DNA of 14,652 nucleotides from positions 1-14,652 of the forward strand of contig JAFGCA010000548.1 of the NCBI GenBank assembly GCA_016932895.1. Direction: 5' to 3'. Shown here piece by piece: positions 6,673 through 14,652 of the stretch (its first letter is position 1; each line of letters starts with the position of its first letter). A model generated the notes under the pieces. It was given only the letters and a program-made list of their open reading frames with translations. It was not told the origin of the DNA and searched no databases. The stretch is from Sedimentisphaerales bacterium. Lineage in GTDB: Bacteria > Planctomycetota > Phycisphaerae > Sedimentisphaerales > SG8-4. A program made the translations under genes and the position numbers.

Positions 6673-9600
6673 GTGACTACATTGCAGCGCGGCGCGATCG
6701 CCGCGGTTCTGCTGCTGTTACACGGTACGACGGAGGTCGCGCGGACCAATGAGCCCTCGGTTTCACCGGTCGTTACCGATTTTGACCAGCCTTTTAGCTA
6801 CTGCTATCTGGCGTTCGAGAAGGGTCCTGCCGTCGCTGACGGCGTAGCGCATATCGTCGGCAGGACGGGCAAAGGCGGCGTCGGCGTCCTGGCGAAAATG
6901 GACCTCGGCAAGTACGCCGATTACACGCCGGCCATCTGGGCCCGGACCGGTCCGGGGCATCGATCGCGGGAGATCAAGGTCTTCTTCGCCTCGGGCAAAG
7001 CCAGGCGGACCTTCGTCTACGACCTTCGCAACGTGGGTCAGGACCGGTTCGTCAGGGTGCTGCCTCAGCATGGCCTAGCCCTGTCTCCGGACGCAGGCGA
7101 AGAAACCGACCCGGTCTTCGACCCCGCTCGTATCGACGTGTTCCAGATCCAGGGCGACTGGACGGACGACGCCGTCGATCTGTTCGTGGATAAGATCACG
7201 CTGGTGGCGCCCACCAGCGAAATGGGGGACCAGCGCCGAGCATACGCCGAGGAGTTGCGTCGCCGGGCCGAACGGAAGCAGCGCGAGGAGCAGCGTCGGC
7301 GCGAGCGCATCGAGAAGCTTCTGACGGGGGCGCCCCACGAAACCGACGGACCCGACGTGCGCCACGTGGCCGCGGTGGGCAATCACACGATCGCGCTGAC
7401 CATCGAAGCACAGGAAATCTCCCCGCGCAAGCAGACTCCTTATCTGGCCCGGCCGGGCGATGAGATCCGCGCCGGCAAGAAAGGTGAGAACACGACGGTT
7501 CTCTCCTGGGAAAAGGGCAAGATCGTGGACGCCCCCAAGGGCCGCTTCGTCCTGCGGGACACCAAGGGCAACAAGAAGTTCGAGGAACTCGGGCCGCTGG
7601 TGGTCAATCACGACCTGATCGCGCCGGGGCCGGTCTGCCGTGGCACAGCGATGACCACAGAGACACTGGACCAGCCCCGCGCCTACCGGATCGCGTCTAT
7701 GGACGATCCCGCCTTTGCCCAAGGGCCAGAGCCGACGGCCGTATTCGTCAAGAGCAAGCCCACGGGGCAGGCCCCCAGCGGGATACCGGTGCGTTTCTAC
7801 GTCTACCTGCAACTGCACGCGCCGCTGAAAGAGAACGCGCGATATACGATCTCTCTGATCGGCGTCAACACGCGACAGAAAAGCGTCACCTACAAACACG
7901 ATCCGCGAAACGTGCGCAGCGAGGCCGTCCACGTCACGCAGATCGGCTTTCGACCGAGCGACCCGCACAAGCGGGCGTACCTGTCGCTCTGGAGGGGAAC
8001 CGGCGGCGCGACCCGCTATGATAACGTCGAGCGTTTCGAGATCCTCGACGCCGTCACCAGCGAAACCGTGTACCGCGGGACCGTTCGTCTCGGCTTTCCC
8101 GCGGACGAGAAGGAGAGCATTCGCGGAGGCAAAAACTACACCCAGACAAACGTGTACTACCTGGATTTCCACGACTTCCGGCGGCCGGGAACGTTTCGCG
8201 TGTTCGTCCCCGGCGTGGGCGTGAGCTACCCCTTCGAGATTGCCGACGACGTGTGGGCCCGCGCGTTCGCTTTGTCGATGCACGGTTTCCTGTCACACCG
8301 CAGCGGCATCGCATTGGGACCACCGTTTACCGATTACGTGCGTCCCCGGCCGATGCATCCGTCTGACGGGTTCACCGTATTCGACCTGGACGTGACATTC
8401 TGGACGGGCGAGGCCGACGCGGTGCATCGGAGTCTGCGGCGCCTGCTGGGTCCGGAGTTGGACGCGGCGAAAGTGAGGACGGTTCCGAGCGCCTGGGGCG
8501 GCTACATGGACGCCGGCGACTGGGACCGCCGCAGCCAGCATCTGCAAGCGACCTGGACGCATCTCGAGCTGCTCGACCTTTTCCCCGAGCACTTTGCCCG
8601 ACTCAAGCTCGCCTTGCCGGCCGATGAGGCCCGCGACGGGCTGCCCGACATCCTCAACGAAGCGCTGTGGAATCTGGACTTCTACCGGCGTCTGCAACGG
8701 CCATCCGGCGGAGTGGGCGGCGGGGCCGAGTCCACGTCGCACCCCGTTCCAGGGGAGGCCAGTTGGCAGGAATCGCTGCTGGTCGGGACGTTTGCGCCCG
8801 ATCCGGAGACGTCGCTTCGCTACGCCGCCTGCGCCGCGACGGCGGCCCGACTGATCGAAGAGTACGATGCCGGCCGGGCCGCCGGCTATGGGGAGAGCGC
8901 CCGACGCGCCTGGGAATGGGCCCTTGCCAACGAAGCGCAGACCATTGAGGCCGAGAGCAGGACGCCGCAAAGCCGAGGGGGTGCCAAGCCGGACAAGCTG
9001 CGCGAGGCGGTGCGCGACATGCGTGCGCTGGCGGCGGTGACGCTCTATCGCCTCACCGGCCAGGCGGAGTATCACGAAGCGTTCAGAAAATCCTCAGCAC
9101 TGGCGCGCGCCGGCGACGATCCGGGCCGGCAGCTTCATTCAGTCTTCGCCTACGCCCGCCTGCCAAAGGGTCGCGCCGATGCAGACCTGCAGCGTAAGGC
9201 CGTCGCATGGTTCGAGCAAGCCGCCGACGACAGCCTGAAATTCGCCCGGGGCAACGCGTTCGGTATCACCTCTCGCGTAGCCATGCTGCCCCTGATCGGC
9301 TACGTGGGCTATTACTCCGTGCCCGAGACGTCGATCGGCGCCGTGCTGCCCCGCGCCCACTACCTGACCGGCAAGGAGGAGTATTTGCGCGGCGCCGTGG
9401 CGGCCGCCCAGTTCTCCGCCGGCGCCAATCCGATGAATATGACGTTCACCACCGGCCTGGGACATCGATATCCCCGGCACCCGCTTCACGTGGACAGCCA
9501 GCACGCCGGCATCGAGCCGCCCGCCGGCGTCACGGTATACGGGATCAACGACCCGGCCCAGACCGGTGGCCACCTCGACTGGGCGCACACGTGGTTTCTC

Positions 9601-9768
9601 AGAAACACGATGAGGCCCGACAGCCGCACCTGGCCGGCCGCCGAATTCTACGTGGACCTGGGCAACTGGCCCCCGATGAACGAATACACCGTGCACCAGA
9701 CCTTTGGCCCCGTCAGCTTCTACTGGGGCTACCTCGCCGCCCGCGCCGCCGAGCGATACGGATTCTGA
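6673..9768 (+). CDS. Secreted glycoside hydrolase family 9 enzyme (endoglucanase-like) with long N-terminal extension
   Basis: A 1031-residue GH9 enzyme, a family that inverts beta-1,4-glucosidic bonds in cellulose and related glucans; the exact substrate is unknown. A hydrophobic N-terminus (GAIAAVLLLLHG) indicates export. Residues about 30-180 look like a beta-rich carbohydrate-binding-type module, followed by a highly charged helix (about 187-220, RRRAERKQREEQRRRERIEK) and a beta-rich region (about 230-410) I cannot assign. Residues 419-524 (VHVTQIGFRP...) match the Ig-like N-terminal cellulase domain, and 525-1031 the catalytic (alpha/alpha)6 domain. GGYMDAGDWDRR gives Asp613 and Asp616 (the base), GANPMNMTFTTGLG...RHPLH gives His936/His939, and MNEYTVHQ gives the acid Glu1004. 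I chose the GTG at 6673 because GGAGG (6660-6664) is eight bases upstream; a TTG at 6658 would overlap that site. At 1031 residues it is long for GH9. Confidence 0.92.
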   Translation: MTTLQRGAIAAVLLLLHGTTEVARTNEPSVSPVVTDFDQPFSYCYLAFEKGPAVADGVAHIVGRTGKGGVGVLAKMDLGKYADYTPAIWARTGPGHRSREIKVFFASGKARRTFVYDLRNVGQDRFVRVLPQHGLALSPDAGEETDPVFDPARIDVFQIQGDWTDDAVDLFVDKITLVAPTSEMGDQRRAYAEELRRRAERKQREEQRRRERIEKLLTGAPHETDGPDVRHVAAVGNHTIALTIEAQEISPRKQTPYLARPGDEIRAGKKGENTTVLSWEKGKIVDAPKGRFVLRDTKGNKKFEELGPLVVNHDLIAPGPVCRGTAMTTETLDQPRAYRIASMDDPAFAQGPEPTAVFVKSKPTGQAPSGIPVRFYVYLQLHAPLKENARYTISLIGVNTRQKSVTYKHDPRNVRSEAVHVTQIGFRPSDPHKRAYLSLWRGTGGATRYDNVERFEILDAVTSETVYRGTVRLGFPADEKESIRGGKNYTQTNVYYLDFHDFRRPGTFRVFVPGVGVSYPFEIADDVWARAFALSMHGFLSHRSGIALGPPFTDYVRPRPMHPSDGFTVFDLDVTFWTGEADAVHRSLRRLLGPELDAAKVRTVPSAWGGYMDAGDWDRRSQHLQATWTHLELLDLFPEHFARLKLALPADEARDGLPDILNEALWNLDFYRRLQRPSGGVGGGAESTSHPVPGEASWQESLLVGTFAPDPETSLRYAACAATAARLIEEYDAGRAAGYGESARRAWEWALANEAQTIEAESRTPQSRGGAKPDKLREAVRDMRALAAVTLYRLTGQAEYHEAFRKSSALARAGDDPGRQLHSVFAYARLPKGRADADLQRKAVAWFEQAADDSLKFARGNAFGITSRVAMLPLIGYVGYYSVPETSIGAVLPRAHYLTGKEEYLRGAVAAAQFSAGANPMNMTFTTGLGHRYPRHPLHVDSQHAGIEPPAGVTVYGINDPAQTGGHLDWAHTWFLRNTMRPDSRTWPAAEFYVDLGNWPPMNEYTVHQTFGPVSFYWGYLAARAAERYGF

Positions 9769-9806
9769 TTGATTTGCGCGTGCTATGTCACCGCCTCCGG
9801 CGGCAT

Positions 9807-9845
9807 AAAAAAATGCAGGGGACCGGTCGAATGCCGGCCCCCTGC
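9807..9845 (-). terminator. Intrinsic terminator of the parvulin gene
   Basis: GCAGGGGACCGG (9815-9826) pairs with CCGGCCCCCTGC (9834-9845), with one mismatch, around a seven-base loop. Read on the minus strand the hairpin is followed by AT and seven T (A at 9807-9813). It lies 35 bases after the parvulin stop codon. The same hairpin sits about 45 bases after the GH9 stop codon on the other strand and may help to end that transcript too, though no T-run follows in that direction. Confidence 0.85.
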
Positions 9846-9879
9846 CTTGTTGCAGTGGGATGCCGCAGTGCCTGCCGTC

Positions 9880-11070
9880 TCAGCCCGGGGTCGATTCAGA
9901 TGCGGCCGTGCCCGCCGGCTGGTTGGGCTCCGTCGTCGCCTCCGACGGGTACACGATGGTCGCCTTATCCTTGAGCGACTGGATGAACTCCTGCGAGATC
10001 GCGCCCTTCTTCTCGTTGACGAGCTTGGCGACGATGTCCGCCTTAGCCTGATCGAAAGGAACCGCGTTGGGGTCCTTGTGATCCGTCACCTTGATGATGT
10101 GGTAGCCGAACTTCGTCTCGACGACGTCGCTGATGTCGTTGGGCTCCATGGTAAAGGCCACGTCCTCAAACGGTTTCACCATGGCGCCGCGGGCGAAGAA
10201 ACCCAGGTCCCCGCCGCGCGCCGACGACGGACAGTCCGAATGCTCGGTGGCCAGGGCCGCGAAATCGCCGCCTTCCTTGACCTGCGCCAGCAGCTTGTCG
10301 GCCTCGGCTTTGGCCAGGGTCTTGGCCTCGTTGGGGTCGGCATTCGGATCGGTCGCGTCGGGCTTGATGAGAATGTGACTGGCCCGCACCTGCTCGGCGT
10401 TCTCGAATTCCTTGGGATGACCGTCGTAGTAGGCCTTGGCGTCCTCGTCGGTCACGTCGATCTTGTCGCCCCACTGGCCCTCCATGATCTTCTGGTAGGC
10501 CATTCCCTTGCGAAACTCCTCCTTGACCTGCTCGAAGTTGCCGCCCTGGGCCTCCACGCGGGCCTTGAAATCCGCCACGGTGATCGGCGGGTTCTGCTCG
10601 GCCCCCTTCTTCTCGATTTCCGCAAAAACATCGGCGTCGCTGACCTGGACGTTGGCGGCGGCCACCTGCTCGTTGAGCAACCGTTCCGTGACAAGGTTGT
10701 CCAGGACGCGTTGGCGGATCTGCTTCTGCACCTGACCGGCGAACTGGGGCGGCAGGTTGGCAAGCTGCCCGGAGAGCTGCCTCATACGCAGGGCCACCCG
10801 CTGACTGAGCTCGGCCTCGCGGATTTCCTTGCCGTTGACGGTCACCACGACCGTTCCCATATCGACGGGGACGGCTGTAGGCGTCGTGGCGATCGCCTCG
10901 GCCCCTTCCGGAGCCGCGATCACGGCCGGAGTGGCCGCAACGGCCTCGTCGCCCTCCGGGGCCGTGGGCGTATCTTTCTGACAGCCGAGACCCCCAACGA
11001 CGACCAGAACGGCCGCACACCACAGCAGCGCCGACCCAAAGCGGTTTGTGCTCCTAACAACTGTGTTCAT
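9880..11070 (-). CDS. SurA/PpiC-type peptidylprolyl cis-trans isomerase, predicted lipoprotein
   Basis: This 396-residue envelope foldase turns peptide bonds before proline and helps exported proteins fold. The N-terminal hydrophobic stretch ends in GGLGC (Cys30), a lipobox-like site, so a lipid anchor is likely. A low-complexity linker (about 31-70) holds two copies of an alanine-rich unit. Residues about 75-225 are helical and fit the SurA N-terminal chaperone region (VNGKEIREAELSQRV, VLDNLVTERLLNEQ). Residues about 228-330 form one parvulin domain: VRASHILIK with His232, EGGDFAALATEHSDCPSS, GGDLGFFARGAMVKPFEDVAF and KFGYHIIKV. A short helix and a proline- and threonine-rich tail follow. 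I chose the ATG at 11070 since GGGAGA precedes it at good spacing and the signal sequence starts there; a start 22 codons earlier has no such support. The gene is monocistronic, with its own terminator. Confidence 0.93.
   Translation of the reverse strand: MNTVVRSTNRFGSALLWCAAVLVVVGGLGCQKDTPTAPEGDEAVAATPAVIAAPEGAEAIATTPTAVPVDMGTVVVTVNGKEIREAELSQRVALRMRQLSGQLANLPPQFAGQVQKQIRQRVLDNLVTERLLNEQVAAANVQVSDADVFAEIEKKGAEQNPPITVADFKARVEAQGGNFEQVKEEFRKGMAYQKIMEGQWGDKIDVTDEDAKAYYDGHPKEFENAEQVRASHILIKPDATDPNADPNEAKTLAKAEADKLLAQVKEGGDFAALATEHSDCPSSARGGDLGFFARGAMVKPFEDVAFTMEPNDISDVVETKFGYHIIKVTDHKDPNAVPFDQAKADIVAKLVNEKKGAISQEFIQSLKDKATIVYPSEATTEPNQPAGTAASESTPG
10870..10962 (-). repeat. Tandem 16-residue repeat in the linker of the parvulin lipoprotein
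   Basis: Residues 37-51 (APEGDEAVAATPAVI) and 53-67 (APEGAEAIATTPTAV) are two copies of one alanine/proline-rich unit, identical at ten of fifteen positions, lying between the lipidated cysteine and the folded chaperone region. It is probably an extended spacer that holds the foldase away from the membrane and that grew by duplication. Confidence 0.75.
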
Positions 11071-11129
11071 GGACTTCTCCCAATACATAGGTTCAGAATG
11101 TGCTGGTCTACTACGGTTAGATATCGTAT

Positions 11130-11142
11130 ACCCCATTGGGGT
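11130..11142. repeat. 13-base inverted repeat in the parvulin leader
   Basis: ACCCCA and TGGGGT are perfect six-base arms around a single T. It falls shortly after the predicted start of the parvulin transcript, 60 bases before the start codon. It could be an operator, or chance; no known binding site is recognised. Confidence 0.4.
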
Positions 11143-11154
11143 GCCTTTACAGCT

Positions 11155-11183
11155 ATTTTCCGAAATTCGCGCCGGCGCGACAA
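11155..11183 (-). promoter_or_regulatory. Possible promoter of the parvulin gene with overlapping palindrome
   Basis: On the minus strand TTGTCG (11178-11183) and GAAAAT (11155-11160) are 17 bases apart; each box matches the consensus at four of six positions. A 14-base perfect palindrome, TCGCGCCGGCGCGA (11167-11180), covers part of the -35 box and most of the spacer, where a bound regulator could block RNA polymerase. Transcription would start roughly 80 bases before the ATG. Confidence 0.35.
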
Positions 11184-11477
11184 AGAATCAGACCTCACCG
11201 CTACCCCGCCGACGATTCTACGTACGCCCTGCCGGCCTTGTTTACCCAATTCCGCGAGCCTCGGGGCCTCAAGAACCTGCCGGATCAGGGTTGCCTTGGC
11301 GAGAAATGGCAGGACCGGGAACGGTCGCGGCGGCCACACGACCCCTCCCAAATTGCTTCTGTTCTCTAAAATAACTGTAGTGTCGAATGGAGGTCGGCCG
11401 AAAGAGACAATAGCCATCATCGCGTGGGTTGTTTCCAACCGTTTGGGAAAAATACCGCACGGGCAATGCGCGAGGTT

Positions 11478-11505
11478 TTGCAAATGGCGGGCAAGATGCT
11501 ACAAT
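11478..11505 (+). promoter_or_regulatory. Predicted sigma70 promoter of the aminotransferase gene
   Basis: TTGCAA (11478-11483) and TACAAT (11500-11505) are 16 bases apart; the -10 box matches the consensus at five of six positions. Transcription would begin near 11512, giving a leader of about 100 bases before the chosen ATG. Confidence 0.5.
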
Positions 11506-11615
11506 GCGCTGCTGTGGCGGAACGGACGAGCCGTCGTGGACCCGCAGCCCTCCGACCCGCAGGTACAAACGGCGACTATGACCATGGTTTGGATACGGTT
11601 TTTTGGGTTTTACCT

Positions 11616-12854
11616 ATGTCGAGCATGAACAACGGTGGGCAGTATCGAATCGAACCGGCAGAGCGAATCAAACGTCTGCCGCCTTATCTGTTTGGGCGTC
11701 TCAACGCGCTGAAACTCCAGAAGCGCCAGCAGGGCGCCGACATTATCGACCTGGGGATGGGCAACCCGCTGGACAGCGCCCCGCAGATCGTGATCGACAA
11801 GCTGTGCGAGGCCGCGCAGGACCCGCGCAACCACCGCTACAGCGCCTCGAAGGGCATCAAGGGCCTGCGGCGGGAAATCGCCAAGAAATACGCTCGAAAG
11901 TGGCAGGTGGAGCTGGACTGGGAGACGGAAGTGCTCGCCTGCATCGGCTCGAAGGAGGGCTTTAGCCACCTTTGCCTGGCGATGCTGGGCCCGGGCGACA
12001 CGGCGGTGGTCCCCGATCCGGCCTTCCCGATCCACAACTACGGCGTCGTCCTGGCCGGCGGAAACGTGATCACCGTGCCGTTGGGCAACGACCAGAAGTT
12101 CCTCGATACCATCGCCATGGTCTGCGAGCACCTGTTCCCCAAGCCCAAGCTGCTGATCCTGAACTATCCGCACAATCCGACCGCCATGACGGTCGAAGAG
12201 GGCTTCTTCGACACCGTCGTCGATCTGGCCAAGCGGTTCAAATTCGCGGTCATCCACGATTTTGCCTACGGCGAGACGGCTTTCGACGGCTACAAGCCGC
12301 CCAGCTTCCTCTCGGCCAAGGGGGCCAAGGACGTCGGCGTCGAGTTCACCACGATGAGCAAGCCCTATAATATGGCGGGCTTTCGCGTTGGTTTCGTGGC
12401 CGGAAACCGGCAAATGATCGAGTACCTGGCCACCATCAAGGGCTACTACGACTACGGCATCTTCCAGGCGATCCAGATCGCCGGCATCATGGCGATGCGG
12501 CACTGCGAAGATACGATCCTGACCCAGAACGAGAAGTACTGCGCCCGGCGTGATTCCGTCTGCGACGGCCTCGAACGCATCGGCTGGCAGGTCGACAAAC
12601 CCCGCGCCAGCATGTTCGTCTGGGCCCGCGTCGCCGACGAGCACCTCAACGGCAAGGGCACCATCGACTACGCGATGGACCTGATGGAGCACGCCGAGGT
12701 GGCCATCGCACCGGGGAGGGCCTTCGGCGAGAACGGCGAGGGCTATATGCGTATCGCCCTGGTGGAAAACGAGCAGCGACTCCGCCAGGCCGTCCGCAAT
12801 ATCAGCCGCTTCGTCCAGCAAAAGCCCATCCGAAAGGCAAAAGCCATCAGATAG
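11616..12854 (+). CDS. Class I/II pyridoxal-phosphate aminotransferase, AlaC-like (glutamate-pyruvate)
   Basis: A 412-residue cytoplasmic aminotransferase resembling, end to end, what I recall of E. coli AlaC, which makes alanine from pyruvate and glutamate: RIKRLPPYLF, DIIDLGMGNP, GSKEGFSHLCLAMLGPGD, PDPAFPIHNYG, LNYPHNPTAM, VIHDFAYGE, TTMSKPYNMAGFRVGF, IKGYYDYGIFQ, RASMFVWA and YMRIALVEN. Lys249 in SKPYNMAG should bind PLP, and Arg379 in MRIAL the substrate carboxylate. The family also contains LL-diaminopimelate aminotransferases, so the substrate is not certain. I chose the ATG at 11616; an ATG at 11625 is also possible. Neither has a clear Shine-Dalgarno sequence, and the upstream frame (back to 11424) does not resemble the family and overlaps the promoter. 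It has its own promoter. Downstream, GGCCGCA (12859-12865) and TGCGGCC (12887-12893) form a long-looped stem without a T-run, at best a weak terminator. Confidence 0.9.
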   Translation: MSSMNNGGQYRIEPAERIKRLPPYLFGRLNALKLQKRQQGADIIDLGMGNPLDSAPQIVIDKLCEAAQDPRNHRYSASKGIKGLRREIAKKYARKWQVELDWETEVLACIGSKEGFSHLCLAMLGPGDTAVVPDPAFPIHNYGVVLAGGNVITVPLGNDQKFLDTIAMVCEHLFPKPKLLILNYPHNPTAMTVEEGFFDTVVDLAKRFKFAVIHDFAYGETAFDGYKPPSFLSAKGAKDVGVEFTTMSKPYNMAGFRVGFVAGNRQMIEYLATIKGYYDYGIFQAIQIAGIMAMRHCEDTILTQNEKYCARRDSVCDGLERIGWQVDKPRASMFVWARVADEHLNGKGTIDYAMDLMEHAEVAIAPGRAFGENGEGYMRIALVENEQRLRQAVRNISRFVQQKPIRKAKAIR

Positions 12855-12958
12855 AGGGGGCCGCAACCATCGCTCCGGTCTCCGTATGCGGCCGATTCTC
12901 CAGGCCGAGGCCAAGAAAAAGGGCTGCAAAATAGAATTGCGAATGCTAATCTGCAACC

Positions 12959-13696
12959 ATAGTACCCCGATTCGCACAGAAACTGATTGAGGCGCTGGCC
13001 CGGCAGTTTCCGGCCGTCATGATACTCGGACCACTGGTCGAGCGGGACTTGGCGCACTATGGTCTCAAGACGTCCCCCTTCGAAATGCGGCGATTCCTCG
13101 GAATGCTGGCTCACATACACGGAGGCCTTCTCAACGCTTCCGATTTGGGCCGCTCCCTGGGGGTCACTTATCGCACGGTGGGAAATTACCTGGACATCCT
13201 GGAAGCCCACTTCTTGATCCGGCGTCTGCGGCCCTGGTTCACGAATCTTGGCAAACGCCTGGTCAAAGCCCCAAAGCTCTACCTGCGAGACAGCGGGCTG
13301 CTGCATTACCTGCTGGGCATTCGCAACGACCGAGATTTGCTCCAGTCCCCCCGTCAGGGGGCCAGTTGGGAGGGCTGTCTCGCCGAGCAGATCATCGCCC
13401 TGGAGCAGCTTCGTCACGTCGGGAGTCAGTTCTGGTTCTATCGCACCCATGCCGGTGCCGAGATCGACCTTGTGGTCGAACGGGGCGGGCAACGAATCGG
13501 TTATGAGTTCAAGTGTGCATCCTCGGTGGGTCGATCCGATGCCTCCGGGCTGAAAGCCGGGTTGACCGATGGCGTAATTACCGAGGGCAACGTCGTCTAT
13601 TTCGGCGCACACCGATTCGGCCTGTACGACCGCATCCAGGCCGTCCCGGCGAAAACTCTGCTGCGGGAAGGCTACGCCCCGCTGCGCGCCGACTGA
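12959..13696 (+). pseudogene. Remnant of an AAA_14/DUF4143 ATPase with the ATPase core deleted
   Basis: Intact members (about 380-400 residues) begin like 'M(I/V)PRF...LLGPRQVGKTTLA', with a Walker A motif, and end in DUF4143. Here the frame reads ATA-GTA-CCC-CGA, giving VPRFAQKLIEALARQFPAVM then ILGP, and runs straight into LVERDLAHYGLKTSP, the start of the second half. About 150 residues, including the Walker A and B motifs, are gone in frame at about 13034. The DUF4143 part is undamaged: FEMRRFLGMLAHIHGGLLNASDLGRSLGV, a winged-helix-like stretch, NLGKRLVKAPKLYLRDSGLLHYLLGI, and a nuclease-like C-terminus with GAEIDLVVE...YEFKC. The first family-like codon is ATA, preceded by an in-frame TAA (12947-12949) and no ribosome-binding site. 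Translation from the ATG at 13019 would give a 225-residue protein, also without a Shine-Dalgarno sequence. I call it a pseudogene; a surviving DUF4143 protein is possible. Confidence 0.78.
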
Positions 13697-13788
13697 GACC
13701 CTGGCGACGGCAAAAGCGGGTCAAAGCACGCGGTTAGCCCCTTGGCGGCCCCAGATCGCGGGGGAACAGCGATTGTCGAGCCCCCTTG

Positions 13789-13817
13789 CAGGCCGGATGG
13801 GCGCTCCGCCCGGCCTG
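13789..13817. repeat. Bulged hairpin upstream of the gap promoter
   Basis: CAGGCC (13789-13794) pairs with GGCCTG (13812-13817), and GGGCG (13799-13803) pairs with CGCCC (13807-13811) around a CTC loop, leaving a GGAT bulge. No T-run follows on either strand. It ends 18 bases before the -35 box of the gap promoter; it may be a remnant terminator of the gene upstream or a structural element. Confidence 0.45.
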
Positions 13818-13835
13818 GAATCGGCGATATCCTTC

Positions 13836-13864
13836 TTGACATCCGGCGGGCTTCTCACTAAAGT
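13836..13864 (+). promoter_or_regulatory. Predicted sigma70 promoter of the GAPDH gene
   Basis: A perfect -35 box TTGACA (13836-13841) is followed after 17 bases by TAAAGT (13859-13864), which matches the -10 consensus at four of six positions. Transcription would start near 13871. A strong promoter is expected for a highly expressed glycolytic gene. Confidence 0.65.
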
Positions 13865-13941
13865 AGCTCCTTCGTTTCCCTGCGAGACGTGGGGAGGTGC
13901 CGTAAGGTCGGCAGAAAACGTATCGATGGTACTCGAAATAA

Positions 13942-14652
<711 letters not shown>

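Larger units (their letters stand above)
11071..11615. other. Divergent intergenic region between the parvulin and aminotransferase genes
   Basis: About 545 bases without a supported gene. It contains a possible parvulin promoter, two palindromes and a good promoter for the aminotransferase gene, all described separately. Two frames stay open for about 110-140 codons through the middle (11067-11483 on the minus strand, 11048-11374 on the plus strand), but neither has a ribosome-binding site or a recognisable family. Confidence 0.5.

Noticed and set aside
11067..11483. A 138-codon minus-strand frame in the intergenic region upstream of the parvulin gene
   Set aside because: It has no ribosome-binding site, overlaps the parvulin start and the aminotransferase promoter, and the translation matches nothing I recognise.
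9769..11628. A 619-codon plus-strand open frame antisense to the parvulin gene
   Set aside because: It crosses the parvulin terminator, the whole gene and the divergent promoter region, and has no family resemblance.
11610..12977. A 455-codon minus-strand open frame antisense to the aminotransferase
   Set aside because: It is a shadow of a clearly conserved AlaC-like enzyme and has no motif of its own.

Overview
The window looks like a chromosomal piece of a GC-rich Planctomycetota bacterium, probably of the Phycisphaerae/Sedimentisphaerales kind. This is inferred from recognised families (a DUF4954 beta-helix protein beside nagB, a planctomycete-style peptidoglycan-amidase fold, a very long GH9 enzyme, many extracytoplasmic or lipoprotein enzymes) and not from a marker gene. 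No rRNA, tRNA, CRISPR array, insertion sequence or phage gene is visible.

Layout. 1-3281 is a minus-strand block. It holds an S9 prolyl-oligopeptidase-type lipoprotein (201-2273) and, upstream of it, a small membrane-anchored protein (2733-3281) with the fold signature of an N-acetylmuramoyl-L-alanine amidase but without its zinc ligands. A divergent intergenic region (3282-3668) carries good sigma70-like promoters in both directions. 3669-9768 is a plus-strand carbohydrate block: a DUF4954 protein, glucosamine-6-phosphate deaminase (nagB), a strong intrinsic terminator, and a 1031-residue secreted GH9 glycoside hydrolase whose ribosome-binding site touches the terminator's T-run. 9880-11070 (minus) encodes a SurA/PpiC-type parvulin lipoprotein with its own terminator. 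11616-12854 (plus) encodes an AlaC-like class I aminotransferase with a good promoter. 12959-13696 is the decayed remnant of an AAA_14/DUF4143 ATPase that has lost its whole ATPase core. 13957 to the window edge is the first 232 codons of a type I GAPDH gene with a strong promoter and Shine-Dalgarno sequence.

How the genes fit together. The plus-strand block suggests polysaccharide and amino-sugar use: GH9 cuts beta-glucans outside the cytoplasm, NagB feeds glucosamine-6-phosphate into glycolysis, and GAPDH is a central glycolytic step. The DUF4954 protein has no proven function, but its beta-helix and its place directly upstream of nagB suggest a role in hexosamine or sugar-nucleotide metabolism. 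The S9 peptidase and the parvulin are probably envelope proteins for peptide breakdown and for folding of exported proteins. No defence or mobile system was found. The observations most worth a second look are the metal-less amidase-like protein, the precise loss of the ATPase core from the DUF4143 gene, the DUF4954-nagB pairing, and the terminator placed directly against the GH9 ribosome-binding site.
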